Assembly: GCF_004359515.1 (NCBI RefSeq)
Contig: NZ_SCWD01000001.1
Span: 558,001 to 622,000 of the forward strand
Length of the DNA stretch: 64,000 nucleotides
Reading direction: 5' to 3'
Origin: Macrococcus carouselicus
GTDB taxonomy: Bacteria > Bacillota > Bacilli > Staphylococcales > Staphylococcaceae
Made by a program: the position numbers and the translations under genes. Under the pieces are notes generated by a model that had not been told where the DNA came from, made no database searches, and saw nothing but the letters and a program-made list of their open reading frames with translations. This document shows positions 49,641 to 57,844 of this stretch, in pieces (position 1 is the first letter of the stretch; each line of letters opens with the position of its first letter).

Positions 49641-50211
49641 ATTTAAGATTATCTACTGCGTATTGTGCTTCTTCAGGAGTAAATTGTCCGCCGTATTCTG
49701 AAATAAGTTGATCGTAAATAGCATTAGTCGACATGTTCATAGTTTCAGCATATTGTTTAGCAGATTCAAGTGCATTCTTTTTGTAGTCTGCCTTTAAGTT
49801 ATCTACTGCATACTGTGCCGCTTCTGCTGGAAATTGTCCACCGTATTCAGATACAAGTTGATCGTAAATTCCTGCTTTTGACATATGCATCATCTCAGAA
49901 TATGACTCAGCTTGAGAAAGAGCAGATACTTGTTCTCTTGTAGCACCTTCTTGAGTTTCTCTATTTGTAACTTCTTCAGTTGTAGCTTCTTCAGTTGTAG
50001 CTTCTTCAGTTGTAACTTCTTCAGTTGTGACTTCTTCAGTTGTGACTTCTTCGGTTGTAACTTCTTCAGTTGTGACTTCTTCAGTTGTAGCTTCTTCAGT
50101 TGTAGCTTCTTCAGTTGTCTTTTCTTCCTGATTTTCTGTAGGATCCCTTCCGCATGCAGCAAGAAGTAGCGATGAAGCTACCAACGTACCCGTTAACATT
50201 TTGAAATTCAT
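49639..50211 (-). CDS. Ltp-family surface lipoprotein with TTEE repeats
   Basis: A 190-residue lipoprotein: signal peptide with lipobox LAAC (Cys20), ten TTEE(A/V) units as a stalk (residues 32-81), then two copies of an Ltp-type helical repeat of about 47 residues. Each repeat has the pattern A-x-Y-x-E-M/T-M-x-MS-x2-x-IYDQL-SEYGGQF-x-EAQYAVDNL. This matches the host cell surface-exposed lipoprotein family, whose best-known member is the superinfection-exclusion lipoprotein Ltp of Streptococcus phage TP-J34. It is encoded just upstream of an integrase fragment on the same strand, as ltp is in TP-J34. A role in blocking phage DNA entry is inference. Confidence 0.85.
   Translation of the reverse strand: MNFKMLTGTLVASSLLLAACGRDPTENQEEKTTEEATTEEATTEEVTTEEVTTEEVTTEEVTTEEVTTEEATTEEATTEEVTNRETQEGATREQVSALSQAESYSEMMHMSKAGIYDQLVSEYGGQFPAEAAQYAVDNLKADYKKNALESAKQYAETMNMSTNAIYDQLISEYGGQFTPEEAQYAVDNLK
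49969..50118 (-). repeat. Ten tandem 15-bp units encoding TTEE(A/V)
   Basis: The plus-strand unit reads roughly RACTTCTTCAGTTGT and recurs ten times with few changes, encoding the Thr/Glu stalk of the lipoprotein. Each unit is a multiple of three, so slippage would change stalk length without breaking the frame. Confidence 0.92.
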
Positions 50212-50482
50212 TTTTGAACCACCCTTTATAGTTTTTTTATATCTAATAGCTTAAAGCCAAATATCCATCATAAGCAATCAATAATCCAAACTGCGATTTA
50301 CAATCTTCTATTGATTCAGCAAAATAGCTTCTGTAATTATCTTATTCATCTGGTATACAAATTCTAAATGTTAGTTTGAACTACCCCTGGATGTTAAATT
50401 TTATAATTTCATTGATGTTGTTACTAGTTTATTAAAATTGGTTTGAAGAAGGTTACATAAAATTTATCCTTATCCTGACTGC
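50212..50482. other. AT-rich gap between the two Ltp genes
   Basis: About 270 AT-rich bases with no open frame that I can support. It should contain the promoter of the lipoprotein gene and the 3' end of the upstream transcript. The expected Shine-Dalgarno, read on the minus strand as AAAGGGTGG, lies just before the lipoprotein ATG. Confidence 0.5.
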
Positions 50483-51121
50483 TTATTTTTCCATATGCTG
50501 AAGAGCATATTCTGCTTCTTCTTGTGTGAATTTATCGCCAGCATCAGATGTTAATTGCTGTAATAACTCCTGATCAGACATCGGCATTGTTTCATTGTAT
50601 GAATTGGCAGCTTCTACTGCTTCTTTTTTATAATCAACATCTAAATTATCTATTGCATATTGTGCTGCATCTTGCGGATATTTATCTCCTGCATCTGATG
50701 TTAACTGATTTAATAAACCTGCTTTAGAAAAAGGCATCATTTCTACATAATTTTTCGCTGATTGCAGGGCAGCTTTCTGTTCTCTAGTAGCTTCATCTTT
50801 CAGAGCTTCAGTCGTTGCTTCTTCAGTTGTAACACCCTCTGAAGTCGTAACCTCTTTTGTTTCTTTTTCAGCCGCAGGTGCTTCACTAATTGTCTCTTTC
50901 GTTGATGCTTCTTTCTTATTGGTGTCACCACCGCCACCCAACATAGCTGTACAAGCACCTAATAAGAATAAAAGTAATATTAATCCAAGACACCCCATTA
51001 AAAATGGATTTTTCTTTTTCTTAGGCTGACGCTCCACGTAAACTATACGTTCTCCGTTCTCTGTGTACTGATCGCGTCCTTGCTTACTACTGTAAACTAC
51101 TTCTTCTTTCTTCCTTGCCAT
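50483..51121 (-). CDS. Membrane-anchored Ltp-repeat protein
   Basis: A 212-residue paralogue of the lipoprotein at 49639. The N-terminus is cytoplasmic and basic (residues 1-40), followed by one membrane helix (about 40-62, ending LLGACTAML), a Thr/Glu-rich stalk with TTEE units (about 80-110) and two Ltp repeats (about 115-160 and 165-212). A LGAC lipobox-like stretch lies in the helix, but the 40-residue cytoplasmic lead argues for a bitopic anchor. I chose the ATG encoding MARKKEE because AGAGGA is about 8 bases upstream; a start three codons earlier sits on that site. Low GC marks it as acquired. Confidence 0.8.
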   Translation of the reverse strand: MARKKEEVVYSSKQGRDQYTENGERIVYVERQPKKKKNPFLMGCLGLILLLFLLGACTAMLGGGGDTNKKEASTKETISEAPAAEKETKEVTTSEGVTTEEATTEALKDEATREQKAALQSAKNYVEMMPFSKAGLLNQLTSDAGDKYPQDAAQYAIDNLDVDYKKEAVEAANSYNETMPMSDQELLQQLTSDAGDKFTQEEAEYALQHMEK

Positions 51122-51558
51122 TTCTCGCATTCCTCTTTTCTTAAGATTTATATATTTAATGGTTGGACCAATTAAATATCTAGTTTAATATTAAAGACGA
51201 ATATATTTCATATAGTTTCAATTTACCATAAAAATTAAATTAAGATAGCACTTACATTATATAAATTTTTATGCTACAAGATATTTTAGAGAAACTAGTC
51301 TCTCTTAAGAGCTACTGATTAATTAGCTTAAACCACTCACCCGATACTTAAAGAAGCGGATTAAAATGATATGAAATTTCAAATGCTATATAATTAGAAA
51401 GATATTACCAGGCTTCTTCCTTATTTATCTGCTAAAATAACTATAGAATGCATTGAATATAATCTGCATCTGCAAAGATTATAATGGTCATAAGCCGAAG
51501 TCATAGCAGATTATATAGTGAAGGCAGATATCAACTATTCAAGAAAGGAATTATCATT
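51122..51558. other. AT-rich divergent intergenic region
   Basis: About 430 bases between the Ltp membrane protein gene and the EssB-like gene, visibly the most AT-rich stretch of the window. It must carry both divergent promoters. An in-frame ATG at 51484 would extend the EssB-like protein by 25 residues, but the added sequence looks non-coding and lacks a ribosome binding site. I see no other gene, tRNA or stable hairpin. Confidence 0.5.
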
Positions 51559-53166
51559 TTGAACAAAATAAAGATTAACCGACTTGGAGAAATCAATGTA
51601 TTTAATAATTCTGTTGAATATGTTTCTCCGCTTGAGAACTTCAGAAATGTTCACACGAATCAGGAAAAGCTGCTGGCAGATTATAGAGCTTTTCTGAAAC
51701 AATTCAACCATAGTGATGTGTTTTGTCATATTACGCGCTTAAATGGCAGAGGTAAATATATTACGTTTGATTACTTTCTTGAAAATAATGAGATGTACTC
51801 ATCCATCCGCTATCAGAATTTTACTAGACAGCTTGAATTATTTTATTCTTTGACGGAGATTGCGGAGTTCCAGCAGAATAGTCACGTACAGATCTTATGG
51901 GATCTGAATAACTTTGTGATTGCTCATCAAAAAGGCAAGAAAGATAGAATAAAAGCGATTCTGCATGATTTCGGTGATCTGATTGTCTTTGATCAGACTT
52001 CAGCACTCGAGGGGCTTAAAAGATTAGTTTTATTAGGATTAGTTAAACAGACCAGTCTTGATGGAAAACCTCAGCCAGATGATTATATTAATCCGTCTGA
52101 TGAAGTCGCTCAGTTTGCAGAAGAAGTAATGAGTGCGGAAAGTATGAACACTATAAAAGCGAGTATCGAGTCACGTCTCGGAAAAAACGGTATGACCTTG
52201 TCAGAAGTTAGATCGACGCAGGGTAAATCAGCTAGAATAAATCAACCGAAGCTACTGCCAACAGTAAAGATAGCGCCAAAAACGATTACCCGGCCTGTTA
52301 AACAGTCCGGTTCAGCTCCAGGCAGACTCGTGTGGCTGATTGGTTTTCTATTGATTGCCTTAAGTGTGCTGCTGGCCGCCTTTTTTATCAATGGAAATAT
52401 GCAGGAGCAGCAGAAGGAAGCTGAAGCTTTGAGCCGGGAGCTTAAGCAGCAGCAGAAGGTGAATAATATTTTCACTGAATATATCAGTGGCGATAAGCAG
52501 AAAGCCAGAGAGCAGATGGTTACTTTAAACTATCATGACCTGAAAAGTGATATGCAGCGTGATATCTATATAAAATGGCTGGTTGATGGACATCAGTATT
52601 CAAAAGCATTGAGTCTTGATGAGAGTTCAGCCTACTTGATCGGTCGGAAGATTAATCATGATAATAAAGAGGATATCGAAAAATTAGCAGCTGAAGAGAA
52701 AAATGAGGTGCTGGATTTTTATCTGGCAGGTAAAGAAGGTCACTATCAGAAAGTGATCAATCTTGCTGATAAGGTGAATCTAAAAGAGCCATCAGTGGCA
52801 AATGCTATTGTAAGAGCCTTTGTGTTAACTGGTTCGGATAACAACCTCGATTCATTTATGGATGAAGCGGAGAAGAAATTTGACAGCGGCAGTAAGGAAA
52901 TGAAGAATATCACTCGTACTTATAAATACTATAAACCTTATGTCCAGTCGTTAAATGACGTACAAGCGCAATATGACAAAAAAGAGAAAGAGATCAGAGA
53001 CCTTGAAAAAGCGGTCTCAAACAAGAAAACAAAAAGTAAAAAATCATCGAAAAAACTGACTGCAGCCAAAAAAGAACAAGAGCGTTTGAAAGAGAAGATT
53101 CAGGATCAGAGAAGTGACATTAAAGATGTCAAGACAGCTGATATTATAGCATCTCAGGATAAATAG
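51559..53166 (+). CDS. Orphan EssB/YukC-like membrane pseudokinase protein
   Basis: A 535-residue protein with the layout of the type VII secretion component EssB/YukC: an N-terminal cytoplasmic pseudokinase-like domain (about residues 1-200), a single membrane helix near 260-282 (RLVWLIGFLLIALSVLLAAF), a helical outer domain with pair-repeat character (about 300-440) and a Lys/Glu coiled-coil tail (about 470-530). No esxA, essA, esaB or essC lies nearby, so it is an orphan. I chose TTG 51559 (AGAAAGGA 9 bases upstream). The assignment rests on architecture and local similarity and should be confirmed by profile search. Confidence 0.6.
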   Translation: MNKIKINRLGEINVFNNSVEYVSPLENFRNVHTNQEKLLADYRAFLKQFNHSDVFCHITRLNGRGKYITFDYFLENNEMYSSIRYQNFTRQLELFYSLTEIAEFQQNSHVQILWDLNNFVIAHQKGKKDRIKAILHDFGDLIVFDQTSALEGLKRLVLLGLVKQTSLDGKPQPDDYINPSDEVAQFAEEVMSAESMNTIKASIESRLGKNGMTLSEVRSTQGKSARINQPKLLPTVKIAPKTITRPVKQSGSAPGRLVWLIGFLLIALSVLLAAFFINGNMQEQQKEAEALSRELKQQQKVNNIFTEYISGDKQKAREQMVTLNYHDLKSDMQRDIYIKWLVDGHQYSKALSLDESSAYLIGRKINHDNKEDIEKLAAEEKNEVLDFYLAGKEGHYQKVINLADKVNLKEPSVANAIVRAFVLTGSDNNLDSFMDEAEKKFDSGSKEMKNITRTYKYYKPYVQSLNDVQAQYDKKEKEIRDLEKAVSNKKTKSKKSSKKLTAAKKEQERLKEKIQDQRSDIKDVKTADIIASQDK

Positions 53167-53205
53167 AATAAGGGCAGTAACAGTCCTATGATATGGAGGT
53201 TTCAA

Positions 53206-53601
53206 ATGAAAAGTGAGTCCTGTCACTTCTGTCATCAGTTGGCAGCTGATCAAGTACTTTATGAGACACTGCATTTCAAGGTCGTGATGGATATTGATCC
53301 TATACAGGAAGGGCATCTTCTGTTGATCGTCAAACGGCATGTAATGAATTATCTGCACTTAAAGGAAGAAGAGCTTACTGATTTAATGAACCTGCAAAGA
53401 CAGATTATCGGTATTTTTGAAAACGAGTTGGATACCGGCGTGACGCTTGTGATGAATAACGGCAGAATGATGGATCAACAGACTCATTTTCATGTACATC
53501 TCATACCGCGTTATCAGCATGATGGTTTCTGGGATGATACTGCTGTCAGAGAAAGACCGCTGAATATAGATCGTCTCATCCATTTGCTGAAGGAGACGTG
53601 A
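53206..53601 (+). CDS. HIT family nucleotide hydrolase/transferase
   Basis: A 131-residue histidine-triad protein. The active-site motif is THFHVHLIPRY (about residues 96-106), and FCHQLAADQVLYE plus VVMDIDPIQEGHLLLIVKRH near the N-terminus are typical of the family. HIT proteins cleave nucleoside phosphoramidates or dinucleotides. ATG 53206 has GGAGG 6 bases upstream. Its stop overlaps the next, broken, small gene by one base (TGATG). Confidence 0.9.
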   Translation: MKSESCHFCHQLAADQVLYETLHFKVVMDIDPIQEGHLLLIVKRHVMNYLHLKEEELTDLMNLQRQIIGIFENELDTGVTLVMNNGRMMDQQTHFHVHLIPRYQHDGFWDDTAVRERPLNIDRLIHLLKET

Positions 53602-53761
53602 TGACTATAACAGATTATATCAAATCGATCCGTATCAAAGAGACTAAACCATACTTCCATGGGCTGCTGACTTTGGTGAAGAGGAAATAAATGTCATGCG
53701 GCAAGAATATGAAAAGCACCGCTATTATTATCAGGACTTTCAGTTAGATATCCTGCTCTGA
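53601..53761 (+). pseudogene. Frameshifted small gene downstream of the HIT gene
   Basis: The first frame (53601-53690) gives 29 residues starting MTITDYIKSIRIKETKPYFHG. The +1 frame then continues as AADFGEEEINVMRQEYEKHRYYYQDFQLDILL to a TGA at 53759-53761. Restoring one base in the GG(G)CTGCT stretch near 53661 gives a single 53-residue acidic protein with a natural start coupled to the HIT gene. A one-base deletion, or a sequencing error, is the simplest explanation. Family not recognised. Confidence 0.55.
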
Positions 53762-53795
53762 TATCATTCTCGCTCTCACTCGATTCAAGTTTTAC

Positions 53796-53840
53796 AAAAA
53801 GACTGCAGCCACTCGCAGAAGAGTGGCTGCAGTCTTTTTT
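53796..53840 (+). terminator. Strong bidirectional terminator
   Basis: AAAAAGACTGCAGCCACTC at 53796-53814 pairs with its complement at 53821-53839 around loop GCAGAA, with A and T tails. It serves both the HIT gene side and the convergent gene at 53843. Confidence 0.93.
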
Positions 53841-53842
53841 AC

Positions 53843-54388
53843 TTATTGCTCAGTAACTTTATAGAGGGCTTTCTTACCACTTATATCGAACACAGGTCCT
53901 AATTCGACTTCAAAGCTTTTCGCCTCTTTCGGTACTCTGAACGATTCGCTCGCTTGAAATGTGCGCCCTGGCTGGATGTTTTTCAATTTATCAGTACCAA
54001 GTGCATAGGCACCGGCTTTCTTACCGTTCAGATAGATGGTCGCATCTTCACCAGCAAAATAACCATCTGACGAACGGTTTGTGACAGTATAATAGAGCGT
54101 GACGATATCCGAAGACTGATTCTTGTCAGTTGATTCAACCTTATCCAGCGTGAATGTCAGGTTGTCAATCGCCTTACTTTCACCGATTGATATTGCTTCG
54201 TCAACTGATTCATTGGGTTCAGCGATAGGACCTTGTATCAGTTTATCCGCTTTTTGCTCAATAGTATAAGTCGTTTCATTCACAGTCTGTGCGATTGTAT
54301 CCGCGCTCATATTAGTCTGGCCTAATGCTGACAGCAGTACTGTTGATGTGAGTATCACACCTGATAATATTTTGTAGTTCATATTCAT
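53843..54388 (-). CDS. Secreted DUF4352/DUF5067-like protein
   Basis: A 181-residue exported protein with a signal peptide (about residues 1-30, LSGVILTSTVLLSALGQTNMSA) and a C-terminal immunoglobulin-like beta domain (about 68-178) that resembles the DUF4352/DUF5067 group (AIDNLTFTLDKVE, VTLYYTVTNRSSDGYF, IQPGRTFQASESFRVPKEA). Such proteins are common near integrases in Firmicute prophages, which fits the neighbourhood, but their function is unknown. The start may be either of two closely spaced Met codons. Confidence 0.72.
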   Translation of the reverse strand: MNMNYKILSGVILTSTVLLSALGQTNMSADTIAQTVNETTYTIEQKADKLIQGPIAEPNESVDEAISIGESKAIDNLTFTLDKVESTDKNQSSDIVTLYYTVTNRSSDGYFAGEDATIYLNGKKAGAYALGTDKLKNIQPGRTFQASESFRVPKEAKSFEVELGPVFDISGKKALYKVTEQ

Positions 54389-54649
54389 TCCGGCTTTCTG
54401 TTTGATTTAAAAATCATTTTTACTGAAATCAGTAGTCTGATTCAGAATAATATCAACAGTATATAGCAGAGTGTCTGAAAATCAAAATTTTTTGTCTGTC
54501 TTAAGTCTGATAGCGCTTATTGATTAAAGAGTTGTAAAGTAAGTTGTGTGGATGATAAGATTTACAATTTGCTTAAATAGCAATTTACAGACCTGCTGCA
54601 GGGATATAAAATAAGTGTAGCAATTAATATCTGGAAGTGAGGAACACCA

Positions 54650-55135
54650 TTGAACATACGACACGGAGAACTTAAGGATCTTCCTTTCATCACTGATATC
54701 TATAATCAAGGTATTGAAGACGGCGTTGCGACACTAGAGGTCAGAGGCAAGACTGAAGATGAAGTGAGAATATGGTTGTTTGACCGTTCTGAGCGCTATA
54801 GTATATTAGTCATAGAGGAGAATGATCAGGTCATGGGCTGGGCAGCGTTGCAGCCTTATCGGTACCGGGCAGCTTATGAAGGTGTCGCAGAATTCTCACT
54901 ATATATAGCGAGAGATCAGCGCGGTAAAGGGCTGGGTCATCTGTTACTCGGTGCGCTGGAGAAGTGTGCAAGGGATAATAACTTCTATAAGCTGATGCTG
55001 ATGGTACTGGAAGTCAATACGAGTGCTCATCAGTTGTATATAAAAAGAGGTTTCAGAACAGTAGGTATTTATGAAAAGCATGGTTATCAGCATGGCATCT
55101 ATTATGATGTAAGAGCGATGGAGAAGATATTCTGA
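54650..55135 (+). CDS. GNAT family N-acetyltransferase (phosphinothricin acetyltransferase-like)
   Basis: A 161-residue acetyltransferase. The acetyl-CoA loop is RDQRGKGLGHLLL (about residues 88-100), and the family features DLPFITDIYNQGI, WAALQPYRYRAAYEGVAEFSLYI and a C-terminal RGFRTVGIYEKHG match the Pat/YwnH type, which acetylates amino groups of small molecules such as amino acid analogues. The start is TTG with GTGAGGA upstream. It is monocistronic with its own terminator. The substrate is not determined. Confidence 0.88.
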   Translation: MNIRHGELKDLPFITDIYNQGIEDGVATLEVRGKTEDEVRIWLFDRSERYSILVIEENDQVMGWAALQPYRYRAAYEGVAEFSLYIARDQRGKGLGHLLLGALEKCARDNNFYKLMLMVLEVNTSAHQLYIKRGFRTVGIYEKHGYQHGIYYDVRAMEKIF

Positions 55136-55158
55136 AGCATACTTTGTGTATGCTTTTT
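55135..55158 (+). terminator. Terminator after the GNAT gene
   Basis: AAGCATAC at 55135-55142 pairs with GTATGCTT at 55148-55155, then T. Confidence 0.75.
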
Positions 55159-55271
55159 CTATTTCCTCTATCATACAGCTAAGTAGTAAACGTCTATAAA
55201 TTAAGGAATAGTCAAATGATTAATAAGTGTTTATAATATAAGTATATTTATAAAAGAGAGCAGTGATATAA

Positions 55272-55679
55272 ATGAGTGAAGTCTATTCTGCGGTTAAAAA
55301 TATGAATAAGCTGAATAGTGAATGGAACGCCGTCTGTCGACATATTTTGAAGGGTTATGATATAACTTACCCTCAGTTCAGAGTTTTAACCGGTATACTG
55401 GAACTGCAGCAGTCCAATAAGCGGATTACACAGGCACAGCTGAGTCAGCATATCGGTATCGATGTCATGACTTTATCGACGATTATCCGTAATCTTGAAG
55501 CGCGCAGATTATTAAGACGACAGGAATCAAGGTCCGATACCCGTGCCAAAAATGTCTATCTTACTGCGGTGGGCATTTCTCTTACGGAAGAAGTTGAACC
55601 GATAATTGATCAGGCAGCAGAGCTGTTTTTTGAGGATTATCCTGCGACACTGTTAAAAGTATTAAGTAAGTTATCATGA
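55272..55679 (+). CDS. MarR family transcriptional regulator
   Basis: A 135-residue winged-helix repressor. The DNA-recognition segment is TQAQLSQHIGIDVMTLSTIIRNLEARRLLRR (about residues 56-86, in pieces), with the wing ESRSDTRAKNVYLT. A -10 (TATAAT at 55232-55237) lies in an AT-rich near-palindrome (55230-55252) that could be an autoregulatory operator. The gene is monocistronic, with no obvious regulated partner on either side. Confidence 0.88.
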   Translation: MSEVYSAVKNMNKLNSEWNAVCRHILKGYDITYPQFRVLTGILELQQSNKRITQAQLSQHIGIDVMTLSTIIRNLEARRLLRRQESRSDTRAKNVYLTAVGISLTEEVEPIIDQAAELFFEDYPATLLKVLSKLS

Positions 55680-55755
55680 GTATATTATCTTTCTTTTCGA
55701 GTCGTTATATAGTATGATTAGCTTCCATTAAATAGCCGATAGGAGAATTACCGAC

Positions 55756-56787
55756 ATGGCTTTAAAGTACAAAGATTTAATGATGACATACAGCACAGCG
55801 ATTGCTGATAAAAGTCCGCTGTATAGTTCAATCGCCCTCCATATGGCTGGTGATAAGGATATGAGAGAGATTTTAAGGCCTTATATGACTGTCAGCCATT
55901 TTATCCCTTTGTTTATGACTGCCACGCTCGCGTGTCTATATAAAAATGACCATGCGCTGCGCCAATATTATCTTAACTTCACTGTTGAACCCGCTGAACT
56001 GGATTCAGCAGGTTATGATTGCTTCAGGGATTTTGTCAGACTGCACCTGCATGAAATTTTGACGCTGGTGAGAACGGGTGATCTGAAGAAAAATATAGTG
56101 GAGCGGTCATCTGTCCTTATTCCTATCTTTCATTACATCAGAGAAAAGTCCTCTGAAGAACATTTCAATGTCATTGAACTTGGCAGTAAGGCAGGCTTAC
56201 TACTCAACTATGACTGGTACGGCTATACGTTCAATAAAGAACAGAAAGTCGGCTATACTGAGGACATCAATATTAAGATGAAGATTAAAGGATATCCTGA
56301 TGACGAGCTGATTTCACTTGAACATCCACGCTATAAGTATGGTATCTCAGAAGATGTCATCAGACTTGAGGATGAGACTGATTATATCTGGATGCTGAGT
56401 CAGTTCTATCCCGAAGAGATGAAAAGAAGAAAGAATCTCATCAAAGCACGTGCGATTTTTCTGCAGCATCCTGTCGAACTGCTGCAGGGCAATGAACTCG
56501 AGTTACTCGAAGAGACACTGTCTCTGCTGCCGGATGATGAACCGGTCATTATTTTCCATGTGCATCATACTAAGAACTGGACGGATGAAAAGAAGGCTGC
56601 ATTGCTTGAAATCATCCATCGGAATGCTGAGAAGAAGGAGATATTCCACATTCACCATCAGCTGTTCGGAGCTGATATTTTTATTGATTATATGAACAGT
56701 GGCATTCTAAGACGAGAGAAACTGTTGAATCTTGATCTCGATAAGATGAGAATAGAATGGCTGCTGGGTCAGCCTATTAAACTTTAG
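55756..56787 (+). CDS. DUF2332 family protein
   Basis: A 343-residue cytoplasmic protein of the DUF2332 family. It has an IELGSKAGLLLNYDWYGY segment (about residues 141-158) that resembles the glycine-rich loop of SAM-dependent methyltransferases and a C-terminal IIFHVHHTKNW motif (about 273-283). The biochemical function is unknown. It has a GGAG ribosome binding site and its own terminator. The promoter is not obvious. Confidence 0.8.
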   Translation: MALKYKDLMMTYSTAIADKSPLYSSIALHMAGDKDMREILRPYMTVSHFIPLFMTATLACLYKNDHALRQYYLNFTVEPAELDSAGYDCFRDFVRLHLHEILTLVRTGDLKKNIVERSSVLIPIFHYIREKSSEEHFNVIELGSKAGLLLNYDWYGYTFNKEQKVGYTEDINIKMKIKGYPDDELISLEHPRYKYGISEDVIRLEDETDYIWMLSQFYPEEMKRRKNLIKARAIFLQHPVELLQGNELELLEETLSLLPDDEPVIIFHVHHTKNWTDEKKAALLEIIHRNAEKKEIFHIHHQLFGADIFIDYMNSGILRREKLLNLDLDKMRIEWLLGQPIKL

Positions 56788-56810
56788 ACACCTCAAGCGG
56801 TGTCTTTTTT
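56786..56810 (+). terminator. Terminator after the DUF2332 gene
   Basis: AGACACC at 56786-56792, loop, GGTGTCT at 56799-56805, then T. The next 200 bases hold no gene that I can support. Confidence 0.87.
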
Positions 56811-57014
56811 ATACAAAAAATACATATCGCTTCAACTGCTTTGTCATCAGGGATTTCATCAATGTCGTACATTTGTCATGCTGAATGCTTGAGAAGAATC
56901 ATTCAGGGACAGACTCATTGAGGAACTGCACTGTGACGTCAGAAGAGTGTCTGTTGATACAGCAGGCTGCAGGTGTGATATGATAAATGCATCAATTTAA
57001 CTAGGAGTGGAAAG

Positions 57015-57821
57015 ATGTATAAGCTGATTGCTTTGGATATGGATGATACGTTGATGACATCTGGCAATGTGATGTCAGATAGAACGAGAGATGCACTGCT
57101 TGCTGCGCAGCAGGCGGGTGTAAAGGTAATGCTTGCCTCAGGGCGCCCCACCTCAGGAATGGTCAAGGATGCCAAGCTTCTTCAGCTCGATAGAAGAGAG
57201 TCGTATATTCTCAGTTATAATGGTGCCAGACTGACCGCTATGAAGGATATGTCATTGCTAAAAGAAAACGCTCTGACAAAGGAACAGTTCGATGAAGTGT
57301 ATGATTACTGTCAGTCTCATCAACTATTCATGATCACGTATGTGAATGAGGAGATCATCTATGAGGGCTCTCATCCCTATATGAACAGAGAACATGAATT
57401 GACCGGTCTTCCGATGAAGGAAGTGGCTGATCTGAAAGCGTATGTCCAGGGCAATGTACCAAAAGCAATGGCCGTTGATTTCGAGGATAGAATCAGTGCC
57501 GCAGACAATGAGTTGAATGGCTCTTTGAACGGCCATATTCACGCGACAACTTCAAAACCTTACTTCCTGGAATTTATGACAAAGGGTGTCTCAAAAGGCG
57601 TGACCCTGAAAGAACTAGTTGAGACGCTCGGGCTGGACCGAAATGAAGTCATGGCCTTCGGTGACAGTGATAATGATAAGGATATGATTGAATATGCAGG
57701 GCTTGGAGTCGCGATGGGTAATGCAAATGATACTATCAAAGCGGCCGCTGATATCGTGACAAGTGATAATGATCACGATGGTATCGCTGAAGTTGTTGAG
57801 AAATATGTTCTGAAAAAATAG
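57015..57821 (+). CDS. Cof-type HAD-IIB phosphatase
   Basis: A 268-residue sugar-phosphatase-like hydrolase. The catalytic motif I is LDMDDTLM (residues 7-14), motif II is LASGRP (about 40-45), and motifs III/IV are the Lys in KGVSKGVTLKEL (about 196) and GDSDNDKDMI (about 217-226). The Cof/YidA subgroup dephosphorylates sugar phosphates, flavins or PLP; specificity cannot be read from the sequence. A TTGATA and TGATAT pair (56954-56981) is a possible promoter. Confidence 0.9.
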   Translation: MYKLIALDMDDTLMTSGNVMSDRTRDALLAAQQAGVKVMLASGRPTSGMVKDAKLLQLDRRESYILSYNGARLTAMKDMSLLKENALTKEQFDEVYDYCQSHQLFMITYVNEEIIYEGSHPYMNREHELTGLPMKEVADLKAYVQGNVPKAMAVDFEDRISAADNELNGSLNGHIHATTSKPYFLEFMTKGVSKGVTLKELVETLGLDRNEVMAFGDSDNDKDMIEYAGLGVAMGNANDTIKAAADIVTSDNDHDGIAEVVEKYVLKK

Positions 57822-57844
57822 ACGATGCAGCTGCATCGTCTATT
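57817..57844 (+). terminator. Bidirectional terminator between HAD gene and panE
   Basis: AATAGACGATGCAG at 57817-57830 is directly followed by its complement to 57844. It overlaps the ends of both convergent genes. Confidence 0.85.

Noticed and set aside
49969-50118. CRISPR-like array
   Set aside because: The 15-bp units abut with no spacers and encode a regular TTEE stalk in a good reading frame.
49912-50169. Plus-strand open frame encoding a striking Cys/Phe repeat protein
   Set aside because: It is the exact antisense of the 15-bp TTEE repeats in the lipoprotein gene, with no ribosome binding site. The repeat periodicity alone keeps it open.
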